Assembly (NCBI RefSeq): GCF_900100705.1
Contig: NZ_FNCH01000017.1
Span: 1-64,000, forward strand
Length of the DNA stretch: 64,000 nucleotides
Direction of reading: 5' to 3'
DNA from: Pedobacter terrae
Lineage (GTDB): Bacteria > Bacteroidota > Bacteroidia > Sphingobacteriales > Sphingobacteriaceae
The position numbers and the translations under genes were made by a program. Under the pieces are notes generated by a model. That model was not told the DNA's origin. It saw only the letters and a list, made by a program, of their open reading frames with translations, and ran no database searches. Positions 25,390-34,847 of this stretch are shown here, one piece after another (positions within the stretch are counted from its first letter, which is position 1; the number at the start of each line of letters is the position of its first letter).

Positions 25390-26202
25390 CTAAAACAGTT
25401 TACCAATAACACGGTAAGTAATATTCGTTCCGTCAACTACCTCTTCATAATAAACATCATCAGGAGAAACAAAATACTTTTCGTTTTTAATGGTCACTTC
25501 TCTGCATCCTTCAGGTAACTGGTTAATGATATCACCAATGTTATGCGTATCAGCTAAGCCATCTGTTGTATTTAAAACGCCGTCCTTTCCAGCCACTACA
25601 TAGACCGTTTTACCATCAGGATTTTCTTTTTGGGTGTAATAAACACCTTTATATTCGTAATAATCAACGCCGTTAATCGTTACCCGGTTTGCATCTGATG
25701 GTAATTTTGGAACTTCAGCGCCAACTGGTGGTGTTACCACTTCATATTGATCATTATTTTGTTGATAAAACAATCCGCCAGAATAATAAAATTGTGTTGG
25801 GCCGTACCAGAATGGATAATAGCCAAATGGCAGCACATTAATCCTGACACCTAAAAATGGTCTGTAAAAACTGTAATAACTATAGTATGGTCTGTGATAA
25901 GGCCTTCCAAAACCAAATCTGTTGCCATAAGGCCTGCCATATGCCGTCCTGTAGCCTGGCCTGTAATAATTGTAGCTTGATCTGCTAGAACGGACACTGG
26001 TAGAAAAACTACTTCTGCCTGGTCCACGCATAGTCGGCTGATGGGAAAATCCACCACCTCTTGATGCACCAATTGAGCCTGATCTGCCTCCACCACCTCC
26101 ACTCCTACTTGGCCGTTGTGCAGAAACACTTTCTATACTCAAGGTTGCCATCATCGCTGCTGCAGCGAAAACAACCAATGCTTTATTTATTAACCTGTTC
26201 AT
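25390..26202 (-). CDS. DUF6515-family exported protein
   Basis: The 270-residue protein has a signal peptide ending near VSAQ (residue 29). A low-complexity Gly/Ser/Arg/Tyr-rich segment follows to about residue 110. Next is a hydrophobic aromatic stretch (FLGVRINVLPFGYYPFWYG), then two SH3-like repeats (RVTINGVDYYEYKGVYYTQ and EVTIKNEKYFVSPDDVYYEE). I recognise the domain as DUF6515; its function is unknown. Envelope location is expected. The start ATG is supported by the signal peptide. Confidence 0.82.
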   Translation of the reverse strand: MNRLINKALVVFAAAAMMATLSIESVSAQRPSRSGGGGGRSGSIGASRGGGFSHQPTMRGPGRSSFSTSVRSSRSSYNYYRPGYRTAYGRPYGNRFGFGRPYHRPYYSYYSFYRPFLGVRINVLPFGYYPFWYGPTQFYYSGGLFYQQNNDQYEVVTPPVGAEVPKLPSDANRVTINGVDYYEYKGVYYTQKENPDGKTVYVVAGKDGVLNTTDGLADTHNIGDIINQLPEGCREVTIKNEKYFVSPDDVYYEEVVDGTNITYRVIGKLF

Positions 26203-26555
26203 TGTTTTTGTGTTTAAGTCAATTATCTATCAGACGGTAAAAACGCTTAAAAGATTACCCCTTAACGCTATTTAACTAAATTTTGATAAAATGATGACGA
26301 ATAGCGGATTAAGCTGCTTGAAAATACGTATAGTAAAAACACAATGTCTCATCCGTTTAGATTATCGACCACAAAGGCGCATTTTTTCATACCAGACCGC
26401 TGACCCCGGTTTTCCGACTTTCGGTTCTTCCATTTTCCACCATATATCTTCGATCGCCCCGTCATTCCTCATGCTAACAAACCTTTTACCCGCTATATTT
26501 TTCTTATCAATCATTAATCACCTATATTTAAATTTTATTCCTAAAACCAGCTTAA

Positions 26556-28427
26556 ATGAACCTTAACAGAATTTTCAGCCTTCTATTTTGTCTGTTTCTT
26601 TCTAATGAATTAATGGCTCAACAAACCGACTCGGCTTATGTGAGAGAAAACTACACCAAAATAGAACGGCAGATTCCCATGCGCGATGGGATTAAGTTAT
26701 TCACTTCCATTTACATACCGAAAAATCAATCCAAAAAATATCCATTTTTAATTAACCGTACGCCTTACACTGTTGCCCCTTACGGTGAAGATAAATACAA
26801 GCTTAGCCTGGGCAATTTCCCCGCCATGATGCGCGAAGGATTTATTTTTGTTTATCAGGATGTGCGCGGTCGTTGGATGAGTGAAGGTACATTTACTGAT
26901 ATCCGCCCACAACTGACTGGTAAAAAATCTAAAACAGCAATTGATGAAAGTACGGATACTTATGATACTATCGATTGGTTGGTTAAAAACGTAAAAGGAA
27001 ACAATGGAAATGCTGGTATTTATGGTATTTCTTATCCGGGTTTTTATTCTACCACCTCATTGCCAAATGCTCACCCGGCATTAAAGGCTGTTTCTCCTCA
27101 GGCACCCGTTACCGATTGGTTTATGGGTGACGATTTCCACCACCGCGGCACATTATTTCTGATGGATGCCTTCAGTTTTATGAGCAGTTTTGGTGTACCG
27201 AGACCTAAACCGATTACACCAGATAAAGGGCCTAAAGGTTTTCAGTTTCCTATTCAGGATAATTATCGTTTTTATTTAGAAGCCGGATCAGTTAAAAATT
27301 TAAAAGACCGTTATTTTGCTGATAGTATTAAATTCTGGAACGATTTATTTAAACATCCAAATTTAGATACTTTCTGGAAAGCACGTTTAATTACCCCTCA
27401 TTTAACCAATGTAAAACCTGCTGTAATGGTGGTGGGTGGCTTTTTCGATGCCGAAGATGCCTATGGAACTTTCGACACCTACAAAGCTATTGAAAAACAA
27501 AATCCCGGTGCCAACAATATCCTGGTTGCAGGGCCCTGGTTTCATGGCGGCTGGGTACGCAGTGATGGTTCTTTTCTCGGGGATATCAACTTTGGTAAAA
27601 CTACCAGTATCGATTATCAACAGCAATACGAGCTTCCTTTCTTTAAACATTATTTAAAAGGCGAAGGAGATTTTAATGCCGCTGAGGCCAATATTTTTGT
27701 AACCGGGAGTAATGAATGGAAAAAATTCAGCAACTGGCCACCACAAGAGGTAGAAAGTAAAAATCTGTATTTACAACCTAACGGAAAGCTCAGTTTCGAT
27801 AAAGTTGGCAGAACCGATAGCTGGGATGAATATGTTAGCGACCCGAATAATCCTGTACCTTATCAGGACGGTGTTCAGGCCAGACGTACCCGCGAGTACA
27901 TGATAGACGATCAGCGTTTTGCAGCCCGCCGCCCGGATGTTAAAACTTATCAGACTGATGCCTTAACTGAAGATATCACCCTAACCGGACCCGTGCTGGC
28001 CAATCTGGTAGTTTCTACCACCGGAACAGATGCTGATTATGTAGTTAAATTGATTGATGTTTACCCTGAAGATGCACCAAACCCGGTACCAAATCCAAAA
28101 GATTTAATGATGGGCGGTTACGAAATGTTGGTGCGCGGAGAAATTATGCGCGGAAAATACCGCAACAGTTTCGAAAAACCCGAAGCGTTTGTTCCCGGTG
28201 CCATTACCAAAGTAAATTATCCACTCCCAGATATAGCGCATACTTTTAAAAAAGGGCATAAAATCATGATCCAGATTCAAAATTCATGGTTTCCTTTAGC
28301 CGATCGTAACCCACAAAAATTTATGGATATCTATCAGGCAGAACCACAGGATTTTCAAAAAGCAACGCATAGAATTTATCATGATGTAAATAACAGTTCG
28401 TTCCTTTCCGTTTCGGTATTGAAATAA
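26556..28427 (+). CDS. CocE/NonD-family hydrolase (X-Pro dipeptidyl-peptidase S15 type), copy 1
   Basis: This 623-residue secreted alpha/beta hydrolase has a signal peptide ending LMAQ (residue 22). The nucleophile elbow is GISYPG with S159. The acid segment is GGFFDAEDAYG and the histidine segment GPWFHGGW. The C-terminal jelly-roll domain begins near TDALTEDITLTGPVLANL. Substrates of the family are acyl esters, amides or X-Pro dipeptides; which applies is unclear. The next gene is a paralogue of the same length and domain order, so a tandem duplication is likely. Confidence 0.92.
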   Translation: MNLNRIFSLLFCLFLSNELMAQQTDSAYVRENYTKIERQIPMRDGIKLFTSIYIPKNQSKKYPFLINRTPYTVAPYGEDKYKLSLGNFPAMMREGFIFVYQDVRGRWMSEGTFTDIRPQLTGKKSKTAIDESTDTYDTIDWLVKNVKGNNGNAGIYGISYPGFYSTTSLPNAHPALKAVSPQAPVTDWFMGDDFHHRGTLFLMDAFSFMSSFGVPRPKPITPDKGPKGFQFPIQDNYRFYLEAGSVKNLKDRYFADSIKFWNDLFKHPNLDTFWKARLITPHLTNVKPAVMVVGGFFDAEDAYGTFDTYKAIEKQNPGANNILVAGPWFHGGWVRSDGSFLGDINFGKTTSIDYQQQYELPFFKHYLKGEGDFNAAEANIFVTGSNEWKKFSNWPPQEVESKNLYLQPNGKLSFDKVGRTDSWDEYVSDPNNPVPYQDGVQARRTREYMIDDQRFAARRPDVKTYQTDALTEDITLTGPVLANLVVSTTGTDADYVVKLIDVYPEDAPNPVPNPKDLMMGGYEMLVRGEIMRGKYRNSFEKPEAFVPGAITKVNYPLPDIAHTFKKGHKIMIQIQNSWFPLADRNPQKFMDIYQAEPQDFQKATHRIYHDVNNSSFLSVSVLK

Positions 28428-28440
28428 ACCCTTCCACCCC

Positions 28441-28460
28441 GGTTCGTGTCGCCACGAACC
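28441..28460. repeat. 20-bp hairpin repeat, copy 2
   Basis: GGTTCGTGTCGCCACGAACC is a perfect 8-bp stem with a TCGC loop, 13 bp after the first S15-type hydrolase stop. Confidence 0.65.
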
Positions 28461-28491
28461 GAATACATAAATAACTTGCTTATTCTTAAAA

Positions 28492-30357
28492 ATGAAATAC
28501 TTTAAATTCATCATCATCCTGCTTTCAGCCTCTTCAGCTTTTGCGCAAAGCGATACAGGATATCCAAAAACAAATTACATAAAAAAAGAAGTGTACATCC
28601 CCATGCGTGATGGCACCAAACTTTTTACGGCCATTTATACTCCAAAAGATGCCTCAAAAGATAAAAAATATCCGATGATGATGCAGCGTACCTGTTATAG
28701 TGTTGCCCCTTATGGTGAAAATCAATTTCCGGCACGTTTAGGCCCATCCGAACTGATGATGAAAGAAGGGTATATCGTGGTAATGCAGGATGTTCGCGGC
28801 CGCTGGAAAAGCGAAGGTACCTGGACTAATATGACTCCCGTAATCGACAATAAAAAATCGAAGAAGGATGTTGATGAAGGCTCTGACACTTATGATACCA
28901 TCGATTGGTTAGTAAAAAATGTAGCCAATAATAATGGTAAAATTGGGCAGTGGGGAATTTCTTATCCAGGCTTTTATACCGCAGCCGGGATTTTAAGCAA
29001 TCACCCTGCACTAAAAGCATCCTCTCCGCAGGCACCAATTTCTGATTTCTTTTTTGATGATTTCCATCACAACGGATCATTTTTGCAAAGTTATTTCATG
29101 ACCTTTCCAGTATTTGGCGTGCAGAAAACCGATACAACTTCTAAAGCCTGGTATAACAACCAAATGATTTTGCCAAAAACAAAAGATGGTTATCAGTTTG
29201 CTTTAGACTTAGGTCCTTTAAGCAATGCCGACAAATATTACAAGAATAATTTCTTCTGGCAGGAAACCGTTAACCATCCCAATTACGATGAGTTTTGGCA
29301 AAAACGTGGATTGCTGAAACATTATAACACTGTCAAACCAGCAGTAATGGTAGTAGGTGGGTGGTACGATGCAGAAGATTTATCCGGACCGTTGAATATT
29401 TACAAAACCATCGAAAAGAAAAATCCCAATGCTTATAACACCATCGTTATGGGGCCATTCGGACATGGCAGATGGAGTCGCGAAACCGGCCATACCATGC
29501 ACAGTAATGTTTATTTCGGTGATAGCATTGCCACTTTTTATCAAAAAGAAATTGAAGCTAAATTTTTTAACCATTTCTTAAAGGGCAATGGAGATAAAAA
29601 CTCAGGCTTGCCCGAAGCGTATATGTTCGATACCGGTAAAAAACAATGGGAAACCTTTAGCAAATGGCCAACGGAAAAAGCAAGCAAACAAAAATTATAT
29701 TTAGGAGCAGATGGTAAATTAAGCATGACCGCCCCATCAGCACCTGGCTCAGCAAATTACATCAGCGATCCCTTAAAACCGGTTCCCTATACAGAAGATT
29801 TAACTACTACACTGGGTTTTACCCCGCATAATTACATGAGTGAAGATCAGCGTTTTGCAGGCAGAAGACCAGATGTTTTGGTGTACCAAACTGATGTATT
29901 GGATAACGACATTACATTAGGTGGCGAAATCATGTCGCACCTTAAAATTGCCACTACCGGCACCGATGCCGATTTTATTATAAAACTAATCGATGTATAT
30001 CCAGCCGATGAGCCGAACAATCCTTACATGCCAAACAAGAACATTACCCTGAGCAATTACTGGCAAATGGTGCGTTCGGAAGTAATGCCGGCCCGTTTCC
30101 GCAATAGTTTTGAAAAACCGGAGGCTTTGGTGGCCAATCAAAAAACAGCTGTAAACTTCCAGTTGCAGGATGTATTGCACACCTTTAAAAAAGGCCACAG
30201 GATTATGATCCAGGTGCAGAGCACAGCTTTCCCCTTATTTGCCCGTAACCCACAAAAATTTGTAGAAAACCCCTATAAAGCAACTGAAGCAGATTACATT
30301 AAAGCTACACAAACGGTTTTTAATGATAGTTTTATCGAAGTTGACGTGATAAAATAA
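28492..30357 (+). CDS. CocE/NonD-family hydrolase (S15 type), copy 2
   Basis: A 621-residue paralogue of the preceding gene. It has a signal peptide ending AFAQ (residue 19), nucleophile elbow GISYPG, acid segment GGWYDAEDLSG, histidine segment GPFGHGRW, and the same C-terminal jelly-roll (TDVLDNDITLGGEIMSHL). Long shared blocks such as DTYDTIDWLVKNV and EDQRFAGRRPDV indicate duplication followed by divergence, perhaps to separate substrates. It is 64 bp downstream of copy 1, with a small hairpin between. Confidence 0.92.
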   Translation: MKYFKFIIILLSASSAFAQSDTGYPKTNYIKKEVYIPMRDGTKLFTAIYTPKDASKDKKYPMMMQRTCYSVAPYGENQFPARLGPSELMMKEGYIVVMQDVRGRWKSEGTWTNMTPVIDNKKSKKDVDEGSDTYDTIDWLVKNVANNNGKIGQWGISYPGFYTAAGILSNHPALKASSPQAPISDFFFDDFHHNGSFLQSYFMTFPVFGVQKTDTTSKAWYNNQMILPKTKDGYQFALDLGPLSNADKYYKNNFFWQETVNHPNYDEFWQKRGLLKHYNTVKPAVMVVGGWYDAEDLSGPLNIYKTIEKKNPNAYNTIVMGPFGHGRWSRETGHTMHSNVYFGDSIATFYQKEIEAKFFNHFLKGNGDKNSGLPEAYMFDTGKKQWETFSKWPTEKASKQKLYLGADGKLSMTAPSAPGSANYISDPLKPVPYTEDLTTTLGFTPHNYMSEDQRFAGRRPDVLVYQTDVLDNDITLGGEIMSHLKIATTGTDADFIIKLIDVYPADEPNNPYMPNKNITLSNYWQMVRSEVMPARFRNSFEKPEALVANQKTAVNFQLQDVLHTFKKGHRIMIQVQSTAFPLFARNPQKFVENPYKATEADYIKATQTVFNDSFIEVDVIK

Positions 30358-30363
30358 GCTCAT

Positions 30364-30380
30364 GCTCGTTTCCAACGAGC
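30364..30380. repeat. Short palindrome GCTCGTT-TCC-AACGAGC
   Basis: A perfect 7-bp stem with a 3-nt loop immediately after the second S15-type gene. It resembles CCCGTT-TGT-AACGGG at 53494-53508. Confidence 0.5.
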
Positions 30381-30430
30381 GTGTAATAATTAGTCGTTTT
30401 TAACAATTCAATAAATAACCCTAAAACCTC

Positions 30431-30450
30431 GGTTCGTGTCTCCATGAACC
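30431..30450. repeat. 20-bp hairpin repeat, copy 3
   Basis: GGTTCGTGTCTCCATGAACC has an 8-bp stem with one mismatch. It overlaps an upstream ATG of the M1 peptidase gene, which argues against that start. Confidence 0.6.
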
Positions 30451-30476
30451 GAAAGCGTCGGTCAATCAATAAACAA

Positions 30477-32132
30477 ATGAAAAAATTATTCATCCTCTTT
30501 GCACTTGCTTTCAGCATTCCGGCTGCACAGGCACAGATGCTTGGCAAAAACCAGATGAACTCCCGGGCCGATAGCCTACGTGGAACCCTCACTCCATTAC
30601 GTACCTGTTACGACATTAACTATTACCATTTAGACGTAAAAATCGATATTGATCAGAAATCCATCGTTGGATGCAACGAATTTGTATTTACGGCTACCCA
30701 AGATTTCACTAAACTACAATTTGATCTTTTCGATAACCTTAAAGTAGAGAAAGTGGTGTATAAGGGCGCTGATTTACCTTTTACCAGAGCAAATAATGCT
30801 GTTTTTGTAACCTTCCCTAAAGCCATAAAAAGAGGAAGCAAAGATAAATTTACCGTTTTCTATTCCGGTAATCCTTTAGTAGCAAAAACACCACCCTGGG
30901 ATGGCGGTTTTATCTTTAAAAAAGATGCCGCAGGCAATCCTTTTGTTTCTGTGGCCTGCCAGGGTTTAGGAGCCAGTGTTTGGTGGCCCAATAAAGATCA
31001 TCAGAGCGATGAAGTAGACAGTATGTTAATCAGCATTACTGTTCCTAAAACTTTACAGGAAATATCGAATGGTAGATTGAGAAATACGGTAGATAAACCT
31101 GATGGTTACAAACAATACAATTGGTTTGTTGCTAATCCCATCAACAACTATGATGTTACTTTTTATATCGGCAAATATGCTCACTGGCAGGATAGTTATA
31201 ATGGCGAAAACGGCAAACTGAGCATCGATTACTGGGCTTTACAAACCGACAGTGCCAAAGCCCGTCCACATTGGGAAGCCGATGTTAAACCCATGTTAAA
31301 ATGTTTCGAATATTGGTTTGGCCCATACCCATGGTACAAAGACGGTTATAAACTGGTTCAGGCACCACATTTAGGGATGGAACATCAAAGTGCAGTAGCT
31401 TACGGCAATCAGTTTAAGCCAGGTTATTTAGGTAAAGATTTAAGTGGCACCGGCCATGGCTTAAAATGGGATTTTATCACCATCCACGAGAGTGGCCACG
31501 AATGGTTCGGCAATAGCATTACCGCAAAAGATATCGCCGATATGTGGATCCACGAAGGTTTTACCAATTATTCGGAGGTCCTTTTTACCGAATGTACTGA
31601 GGGTAAAGCAGCCGCTGATGAGTATGTAATTGGATTACAGCAAATCATCCGTAACGACGTGCCTGTAATTGGTCCTTATGGGGTAAACAAAGAAGGCTCT
31701 GGCGATATGTATCCAAAGGGTGCAAATCTGGTTAATATCATTCGTCAACTTATTAATAACGATGAAAAATTCAGGCAGATTCTACGTGGATTAGGCAAAA
31801 CATTCTATCATAAAACCGTAACCACCGCCGAAATCGAAAACTACATAACCAAACAAAGTGGGCTAAAATTAGATAAAGTTTTTGATCAGTATCTCCGTTA
31901 TTCCAAGCCGCCGGTTCTGGAATATAAGATCAACAACGGCATCCTATCCTATCGTTGGTTAACGGATGCTAAAGGATTTGATATGCCCGTACGCGTAACC
32001 TTAAAAACCGGCGCTTATACTTTGATCAAACCGACAAATGATTGGAAAACCATTGCTGTAGATGCCAGCATAAATGCTGATAACTTTAAACACGATCCAT
32101 TGTTTTACATCCTTACAAAAAGGTTACAGTAG
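30477..32132 (+). CDS. M1-family metallopeptidase (aminopeptidase N-like)
   Basis: Secreted zinc aminopeptidase. I start it at the ATG at 30477, because this places a clean signal peptide (ending AQAQ, about residue 20) at the N-terminus; the upstream in-frame ATG at 30444 lies in a repeat hairpin. The zinc site is HESGHEWFG plus the downstream glutamate in MWIHEGFTNYSE (HExxH-x18-E). The exopeptidase segment here is LGMEHQSAVAYG rather than classical GAMEN. At about 551 residues it has the short form lacking the large C-terminal domain. It follows two S15-type hydrolases, and joint peptide degradation is plausible. Confidence 0.9.
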   Translation: MKKLFILFALAFSIPAAQAQMLGKNQMNSRADSLRGTLTPLRTCYDINYYHLDVKIDIDQKSIVGCNEFVFTATQDFTKLQFDLFDNLKVEKVVYKGADLPFTRANNAVFVTFPKAIKRGSKDKFTVFYSGNPLVAKTPPWDGGFIFKKDAAGNPFVSVACQGLGASVWWPNKDHQSDEVDSMLISITVPKTLQEISNGRLRNTVDKPDGYKQYNWFVANPINNYDVTFYIGKYAHWQDSYNGENGKLSIDYWALQTDSAKARPHWEADVKPMLKCFEYWFGPYPWYKDGYKLVQAPHLGMEHQSAVAYGNQFKPGYLGKDLSGTGHGLKWDFITIHESGHEWFGNSITAKDIADMWIHEGFTNYSEVLFTECTEGKAAADEYVIGLQQIIRNDVPVIGPYGVNKEGSGDMYPKGANLVNIIRQLINNDEKFRQILRGLGKTFYHKTVTTAEIENYITKQSGLKLDKVFDQYLRYSKPPVLEYKINNGILSYRWLTDAKGFDMPVRVTLKTGAYTLIKPTNDWKTIAVDASINADNFKHDPLFYILTKRLQ

Positions 32133-32240
32133 AAAATTAATAATAAAGAAAATTAAATTTTATGATACGCAACTTTTTGAAAAAACCAACGTCTTATAGA
32201 AAAAGCTCATTATTTATCTAAAAAAACAAAATCTATAACC

Positions 32241-32972
32241 ATGAAAAAAGTATTTGCCATATTATTAGCCTCCCTAACCTTAAGCTTTAGCATTAATGCC
32301 GTTGCAAAAGATCAGATCAACATCGCCACTTCTAAAAATAATGGGGATGACAGAGAGGTAAAAAATTTCAACGGCGTTGCAGCCGCAGGCCCTATCAATG
32401 TAATTGTAACACTCGGGAATAGCGAAAGCTGTCGTTTAGAAGGTGATGCAGAGGCAATTGCTTCAATCGTTACTGAAGTAAAAGGCCGTGTTCTGGTCAT
32501 CCGTCCGCAAACCAGCATTACCAGCTGGTCCAGAAAATACGAAGGTAAAAAAATTACAGCCTATGTATCGGCAAAAGAATTAGCGAGTTTAACGGTTAGC
32601 GGTGATGGAAGCTTAACCGTAAACGGAAAAATCAGCACAGGGAACCTTACCACAACTGTGAGCGGTTCAGGAAATATTAAAGCTACAGCAGATGTAGATA
32701 ATTATAGCGGTGTAATCAGCGGATCAGGCGCGATTAACATTACTGGAGGTGCAGACCATGCGAAAGTAGTGATCAGCAGCTCAGGCACTTTTGCAGGTAA
32801 ATCTTTTTCTACAAAAACGTTAACCAGCACCATTAGCGGTTCAGGAACGGTGAACATTGCCGTAAGCGATAGTATTAAAGCAGTCATCAGCGGATCAGGA
32901 AACGTAAATTATTCAGGCAATCCAACTGTTGATAAAACGGTTATTGGCTCAGGTGGCGTAAGAAAAGTATAA
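32241..32972 (+). CDS. DUF2807 (GIN domain) exported protein
   Basis: The 243-residue protein has a signal peptide ending near NAVA (residue 22). A right-handed parallel beta-helix of repeated SGSG turns follows: VSGDGSLTV, VSGSGNIKA, ISGSGAINI, ISGSGTVNI, ISGSGNVNY. This is the putative auto-transporter adhesin head GIN domain, abundant in Bacteroidota, with an envelope location and unknown role. It is the last gene before a strong terminator. Confidence 0.9.
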   Translation: MKKVFAILLASLTLSFSINAVAKDQINIATSKNNGDDREVKNFNGVAAAGPINVIVTLGNSESCRLEGDAEAIASIVTEVKGRVLVIRPQTSITSWSRKYEGKKITAYVSAKELASLTVSGDGSLTVNGKISTGNLTTTVSGSGNIKATADVDNYSGVISGSGAINITGGADHAKVVISSSGTFAGKSFSTKTLTSTISGSGTVNIAVSDSIKAVISGSGNVNYSGNPTVDKTVIGSGGVRKV

Positions 32973-32998
32973 GATCAGATTCATCATCTTGAAGGAAC

Positions 32999-33026
32999 GC
33001 CCCGGAGAAATTCGGGGCATTTTTTT
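32999..33026 (+). terminator. Rho-independent terminator
   Basis: GCCCCGGA pairs with TTCGGGGC around GAAA, followed by seven Ts. It is 27 bp after the DUF2807 stop. Confidence 0.9.
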
Positions 33027-33046
33027 GTCTCTTTAATCTCTTCCAT

Positions 33047-33066
33047 GGTTCGTATCTTCTCGAACC
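33047..33066. repeat. 20-bp hairpin repeat, copy 4
   Basis: GGTTCGTATCTTCTCGAACC, a decayed copy of the hairpin seen at 28441. Confidence 0.45.
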
Positions 33067-33099
33067 ACAATTGCGAACCTTAAAAATGAATTACCGCCC

Positions 33100-33430
33100 T
33101 GCCCACCTAACTCAGGTTGAAGTGATACCTGTAATGACCGAGGAAGTGAAGCGTGCAAGCGTAAAACGGAAACAGAAATAATGTTGTACACAAGCCCTGT
33201 GCTCAGCAACCTATCTTATTTTTTCGGAAATCAAATACAGAAGCCCTTGGGTTTATAGCAGTCCCGCCATTTGCTTTAGCCCTGATGAAGAATGAGGAAC
33301 TGCCGCTGCTATCGGGTTCAGGATAGAAAGGTCTGCCCAAGTAATTTAAACCTGACAGGAGCGGGCACGAACGCAGTGAAGTAAAGCGGATGGCAGGACT
33401 TTCGGAACCGATGCCCCCAGGAACCTGCTT
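33100..33430. repeat. Degenerate intergenic element L2
   Basis: Noncoding. It includes AGCAGTCCCGCCATTTGC and GGAACTGCCGCTGCTATCGG, aligning with the complement of 1.8-1.93 kb. AACGCAGTGAAGTAAAGCGG aligns with the complement of 16.3 kb. Hairpin-forming and GC-richer than its surroundings. No protein signal on either strand. Confidence 0.5.
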
Positions 33431-33567
33431 TTCAAAAAAAGAAAATTGTATTTCAACAAAACAACTGTTGGTACTCCATACAAAAAAGATTTATTATGAT
33501 GCAAAAACACAGGATACGAAACGGTATTCAGATCAAAAAATTATATTTGCTTAACAAGCTCCATCTA

Positions 33568-34332
33568 ATGAAAAAAATATTTTTAGCCTTTTTATTAATC
33601 TGCACAAATTACCTTGTAAATGCGCAGGATCAAACACTCGACAAAAAATACCGCCCGGTAGTTACCAGCTTTATCAAAGTTGTTAAAAGCGGAAATATAG
33701 AAAAGCTGAGCAGTAAAATTAAATATCCTTTAAACAGGACCTATCCTATCCCACCCATTAAAAATAAACAGGAATTTGTTAAACGGTACAAAGAAGTTTT
33801 TGATGATAATTTAACCAAAAAGATCATTAACTCCAAGGTTGAAACCGATTGGGACGCCGTTGGTTGGCGCGGGATCATGTTGTTAAACGGCGAGTTATGG
33901 CTTGATACCGACGGGAAATTAATTGCCGTTAATCACCAATCGAGGTTAGAAGCCAAAGAACAGGCCAGGTTGATAAATGTTGATAAAAATAGCCTTCACT
34001 CCTCAATCAGCAATTTTGCGCAACCGGTTCTCGTTTTCGAAACCGCTCAGTACCGGATCAGGATTGATGATCTTGGCAATAACAATTACCGCTATGCCTC
34101 ATGGCCGATAAAAAGCAAAATGAGCGATAAGCCTAAATTAATTTTAACCAATGGTAAATTTACACCTGATGGTAGCGGAGGCAACCACAATTACCAATTT
34201 AAAAGCGGCGACAATTTATATACCTGCTTCATCATTGTAATAGGCGAGAAAGATGCTCCACCCGCACAATTGGTAATTAGTAAGGCCGGAAAAGAAATAT
34301 TATCTCAACCTGCGAAAAAAATCAATCTTTAA
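33568..34332 (+). CDS. Exported protein of unknown function
   Basis: I start this gene at the ATG at 33568, which gives MKKIFLAFLLICTNYLVNAQ, a clear signal peptide. The in-frame ATG at 33496 would add 24 charged residues in front of it. The mature part (about 235 residues) looks like two domains. The first is helical, with NTF2-like flavour (FIKVVKSGNIEKLSSKIKYP, WRGIMLLNGELWLDTDGKL). The second is a beta-rich C-terminal domain (YRYASWPIKSKMSDKPKLIL). I do not recognise a family. It is 10 bp upstream of a DinB-family gene. Confidence 0.75.
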   Translation: MKKIFLAFLLICTNYLVNAQDQTLDKKYRPVVTSFIKVVKSGNIEKLSSKIKYPLNRTYPIPPIKNKQEFVKRYKEVFDDNLTKKIINSKVETDWDAVGWRGIMLLNGELWLDTDGKLIAVNHQSRLEAKEQARLINVDKNSLHSSISNFAQPVLVFETAQYRIRIDDLGNNNYRYASWPIKSKMSDKPKLILTNGKFTPDGSGGNHNYQFKSGDNLYTCFIIVIGEKDAPPAQLVISKAGKEILSQPAKKINL

Positions 34333-34342
34333 TTATTGAAAG

Positions 34343-34789
34343 ATGCTTACCGAAACACTAAAAAAACTTTTTAACCGAGATCTGAGCAAGCTGAAATCCG
34401 AAATTGAAGCTTACCAGAAAGAAGAGAATCTATGGCGGATAGACCATGGCATTGCAAATCCGGCCGGGAACCTTTGCCTGCACCTTGTGGGTAACCTGAA
34501 TACTTACATCGGCGCTGTTTTAGGTGGCACCGATTATATCCGGAACCGCGAACTGGAATTCTCCTTAAAAGATATTCCAAAGCAAGAGCTGATCAATATG
34601 ATTGAAGCAACCATAAATGTTGTTAGCAAAACTTTAGATCAGGTAAGCCAGGAGCAGATGGATAACGAGTATCCGATAATGGTATTGGAAGAAAAAACGA
34701 CTACCGAATTTTTCCTCGTTCACCTCAGTACACATTTAGCTTACCACCTGGGGCAGATTAATTATCACCGGAGGTTATTGGATAAATAA
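34343..34789 (+). CDS. DinB-family protein, DUF1572-like
   Basis: A 148-residue four-helix-bundle protein of the DinB/YfiT type. Candidate metal histidines are H46 in LCLHLVGNLN and those in HLSTHLAYHLGQINYHRR near residues 127-143. The C-terminal HLGQINYHR is the family signature. Activity may be thiol transfer or metal-dependent hydrolysis, but is not predictable here. It lies 10 bp after the exported protein, so the two form an operon. A second, distant DinB member is at 46597. Confidence 0.85.
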   Translation: MLTETLKKLFNRDLSKLKSEIEAYQKEENLWRIDHGIANPAGNLCLHLVGNLNTYIGAVLGGTDYIRNRELEFSLKDIPKQELINMIEATINVVSKTLDQVSQEQMDNEYPIMVLEEKTTTEFFLVHLSTHLAYHLGQINYHRRLLDK

Positions 34790-34796
34790 TTTAATA

Positions 34797-34847
34797 CGTG
34801 ATTGCGAACAGCAGCTTGGGACTAAGCGCAAGCGTGAAGCAATCCTT
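34797..34847 (+). repeat. Degenerate REP-like element, TTGCGA class
   Basis: CGTGATTGCGA at the left and GAAGCAATCCTT at the right give the CGTCA-stem-loop-stem-TCTT layout with two substitutions. The rest of the gap to 35035 shows no gene. Confidence 0.4.

Noticed and set aside
26291..26566. 91-codon frame upstream of the first S15-type hydrolase
   Set aside because: Intergenic, AT-rich, overlaps the true signal-peptide start at 26556, no recognisable feature.
30444..30476. Upstream ATG for the M1 peptidase
   Set aside because: It falls in a repeat hairpin and would put 11 charged residues before a clean signal peptide starting at 30477.
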